A stretch of 9,302 nucleotides of DNA from a bacterium (GTDB lineage: Bacteria; CAIWAD01), in assembly GCA_030429345.1 (NCBI GenBank), contig JAUIFJ010000061.1, forward strand, positions 1-9,302, in the 5' to 3' direction. Position numbers and translations under genes: made by a program. A model generated the notes under the pieces. That model searched no databases. It was not told the origin of the DNA and was given only the letters and a program-made list of their open reading frames with translations. This document shows, in pieces, positions 7,478 to 9,302 of this stretch. Position 1 is the stretch's first letter, and each line of letters begins with the position of its first letter.

Positions 7478-8908
7478 ATGAGCCGCGACCGCTATTCCAG
7501 CCCCCTGAACGAGCGCTACGCCTCCGCCGAGATGAGCGCCGTCTTCAGCCCCGACAACAAGTTCCGTACCTGGCGGCGTCTTTGGATCGCCCTGGCGGAG
7601 GCCGAGCAGGAGCTGGGCCTTCCGATCAGCGAGGAGCAGATCGCCCTGCTGAAGGAGAGTTGCGACGAGATCGACTACGAGCGCGCCGCCGCCATCGAGA
7701 AGGAGACGCGCCACGACGTGATGTCTCACGTGCGCGCCTGGGGCGAACAGTGTCCGGAGGCGGCGGGCATCCTGCACATGGGCGCCACCAGCTGCTATGT
7801 CGGCGACAACACGGACCTTCTGCAGATGCGCGAAGGCCTGCAGCTGCTGCGCGGCAGGCTGCTTTCCGTGATCCGCCGCATGGGGGAGTTCTGCCGCACC
7901 TGGGCCGATACGCCGACCCTGGGCTATACGCACTACCAGCCGGCGCAGCCAACCACCGTCGGCAAGCGCGCCAGCCTCTGGCTGCAGGACCTGCTGATGG
8001 ATTTCGAGGACCTGGAGCACCGCCTGGCCGGCATGCGTTTCCGCGGCGTCAAGGGCACGACGGGGACGCAGGCCTCCTTCATGACGCTCTTCGAGGGAAA
8101 CGAGAAGAAAGTGCGACAGCTGGACGAAAGCGTATCACGGAAGATGGGTTTCGAGAAGCGCTGGGCCGTCACCGGCCAGACCTACCCGCGTAAGGAGGAC
8201 GCGCGGATCATGGACTGGCTCGCCGGGCTGGGCCGCAGCGCGCACCGTATCACGAATGATCTGCGCCTGCTGCAGAACCTGAAGGAGGTCGAGGAGCCTT
8301 TCGAGAAGGGGCAGATCGGCTCGAGCGCCATGGCCTACAAGCGCAACCCCATGCGCAGCGAAAGGGTCAGCTCGCTGGCCAAGTTCCTGATGAGCCTGCC
8401 CGCCGGCGTCGGCATGACCGCGGCCACGCAATGGTTCGAGCGCACCCTGGACGACAGCGCGCAGAAGCGCATCGCCGTGCCGGAGGCTTTCCTGGCCGCC
8501 GACGCCATCCTGCTGATCCTCGACAACCTCTTCTCCGGGCTGGTCGTGTATACGGGCGTGATCCATCGCCACCTGATGACCGAGCTTCCCTTCATGGCGA
8601 CCGAGACGATCCTGATGGAGGCCGTCAAGCGCGGCGGCGACCGCCAGCACCTGCACGAGGTGATCCGCCGCCACTCGATGGCCGCCGCCCGCCAGGTCAA
8701 GGAGGAGGGCGGGGACAACGACCTGCTGCAGCGTCTGGCCGCCGACAGCCAGATCCCCTTCAGCCTGACGGAGCTGGAGGTCATGCTGAACCCCCGCACC
8801 TTCACCGGCCGCGCCGGCAACCAGGTCCGCGAATTCCTCGGGGCCGAAGTCGACCCCCTGCTGGCGGCGAACCCGGTCGCTGAAACTGCCGTAGAGTTGA
8901 AGGTGTAA
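7478..8908 (+). CDS. purB: Adenylosuccinate lyase
   Basis: Acts twice in purine synthesis, splitting fumarate from SAICAR and from adenylosuccinate; a cytosolic homotetramer in the aspartase/fumarase superfamily. The 476-residue product shows RHDVMSH (78-84), TSCYVGDNTD (104-113), THYQPAQPTTVGKR (151-164, likely general acid His152), FRGVKGTTGTQASF (188-201), TGQTYPRK (232-239) and the signature GSSAMAYKRNPMRSE (281-295, catalytic Ser282 or 283). The signature has Ala where many members have Pro. From memory, length and motifs match the animal/clostridial-type enzyme better than the E. coli type. I chose the ATG at 7478 because GGAG lies 6 nt upstream and the protein starts like its family (RYSSPLNERYAS); the open frame further upstream only translates repeats. 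It appears monocistronic. Confidence 0.97.
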   Translation: MSRDRYSSPLNERYASAEMSAVFSPDNKFRTWRRLWIALAEAEQELGLPISEEQIALLKESCDEIDYERAAAIEKETRHDVMSHVRAWGEQCPEAAGILHMGATSCYVGDNTDLLQMREGLQLLRGRLLSVIRRMGEFCRTWADTPTLGYTHYQPAQPTTVGKRASLWLQDLLMDFEDLEHRLAGMRFRGVKGTTGTQASFMTLFEGNEKKVRQLDESVSRKMGFEKRWAVTGQTYPRKEDARIMDWLAGLGRSAHRITNDLRLLQNLKEVEEPFEKGQIGSSAMAYKRNPMRSERVSSLAKFLMSLPAGVGMTAATQWFERTLDDSAQKRIAVPEAFLAADAILLILDNLFSGLVVYTGVIHRHLMTELPFMATETILMEAVKRGGDRQHLHEVIRRHSMAAARQVKEEGGDNDLLQRLAADSQIPFSLTELEVMLNPRTFTGRAGNQVREFLGAEVDPLLAANPVAETAVELKV

Positions 8909-8915
8909 GACCTCG

Positions 8916-8951
8916 CACGGAGAACGCGGAGTAGACTGAGACCACAGAGAA
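8916..8951. repeat. Four degenerate 9-bp units between purB and the GxxExxY gene
   Basis: CACGGAGAA (8916), CGCGGAGTA (8925), GACTGAGAC (8934) and CACAGAGAA (8943) form a 9-bp period with a shared GAG core. It fills most of the 57-bp gap between two converging genes. No terminator hairpin is visible in the gap. Confidence 0.6.
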
Positions 8952-8965
8952 GAGAAATGCTGGAG

Positions 8966-9302
8966 CTATTCCTCCAATTCTCCGTTGATGATGCGAACGA
9001 TGCCGTTCTTCAGTACTGTCTCGCCGAAGTTGAGCAGATAGCCGAGTTTCAGGCCGCTGAACCGAAGATAGGTCAATAGTTGACGCTTGTGGCTCGCGTT
9101 CAGCTGCTCGACGGCTTTCAACTCGACAATGACCTTGCCTGCTACAACCAGATCCGCACGAAAACCGGCTTCGATCCTGACTCCGTCGATTCGTCCGTCT
9201 ACGGGTACTTGCCGTTCAAAGGGAACGCCATACCTCGATAGTCGAACTGCCAACGCCTTCTCGTAAACAGACTCCAGCAAGCCAGGCCCTGTAGCACGAT
9301 GC
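8966..9302 (-). CDS. GxxExxY family protein, 5' end outside the window
   Basis: A partial gene. The visible reading frame runs to the window edge (codons from 9301 on the minus strand) and reads HRATGPGLLESVYEKAL, containing the family-defining GLLESVY. The family is related to PD-(D/E)XK nucleases, and the core is visible as RADLVVAGKVIVELKA: Asp then Glu-x-Lys. Further family features are HKRQLLTYLRFSG, LGYLLNFG and LKNGIVRIING near the C-terminus. The TTG at 9278-9280 is not the start, because the conserved HRxxGPG segment lies upstream of it; full members are about 120-130 residues, so only some 10-20 are missing. The function is unknown; nuclease activity is inferred. It ends with TAG 57 bp from the purB stop, convergently. 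Confidence 0.93.
   Translation of the reverse strand, partial: HRATGPGLLESVYEKALAVRLSRYGVPFERQVPVDGRIDGVRIEAGFRADLVVAGKVIVELKAVEQLNASHKRQLLTYLRFSGLKLGYLLNFGETVLKNGIVRIINGELEE

Noticed and set aside
9278-9280. TTG as start of the GxxExxY gene
   Set aside because: The conserved HRATGPG segment lies upstream in the same frame and runs off the window, so the true start is outside.

Overview
The window looks like chromosomal DNA of a GC-rich, Gram-negative (two-membrane) bacterium, probably from an uncultured lineage; I cannot place it further. Evidence for two membranes is a signal-peptide protein of beta-barrel character. Every confidently named gene is bacterial housekeeping: glycolysis, cell division, pantothenate and purine synthesis. 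There is no phage, plasmid, transposase, RNA gene or CRISPR array.

From 420 to 6411 six genes lie on the minus strand, read from right to left: eno (enolase), ftsB-like (septum formation initiator), a DUF502 membrane protein, an unrecognised 632-residue outer-membrane-type protein, panB and panC. The first four are packed with a 4-nt gap and two 4-nt start/stop overlaps, and panB and panC also overlap by 4 nt, so translational coupling is likely. A 111-bp gap with two stem-loops separates the barrel gene from panB. PanB and PanC carry out two steps of pantoate/pantothenate synthesis; panD is not in the window.

Further right, a 102-residue minus-strand protein built of two 49-residue repeats (6665-6973) diverges from purB (7478-8908, plus strand; the animal/clostridial-like type of adenylosuccinate lyase). 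A GxxExxY-family gene (8966 to beyond the window end, minus strand) converges on purB and lacks its 5' end here.

The most striking non-coding content is a family of palindrome-doublet repeats. Each copy has two inverted 28-bp arms beginning GTCAT. Each arm is itself a hairpin, and the arms flank two conserved boxes and a variable core. Copies lie at 59-203 and 240-407 (a 181-bp tandem duplication just downstream of panC), 6486-6618 (inverted, between the 102-aa gene and eno) and 7180-7312 (before purB). The last is preceded by four tandem 28-bp arm-like units (7095-7206) and followed by a decayed solo arm (7376-7402). They resemble REP/BIME-type non-autonomous elements. No mobilising enzyme is present in the window. 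This repeat family and the unrecognised barrel and duplicated small proteins are the parts most worth a second look.
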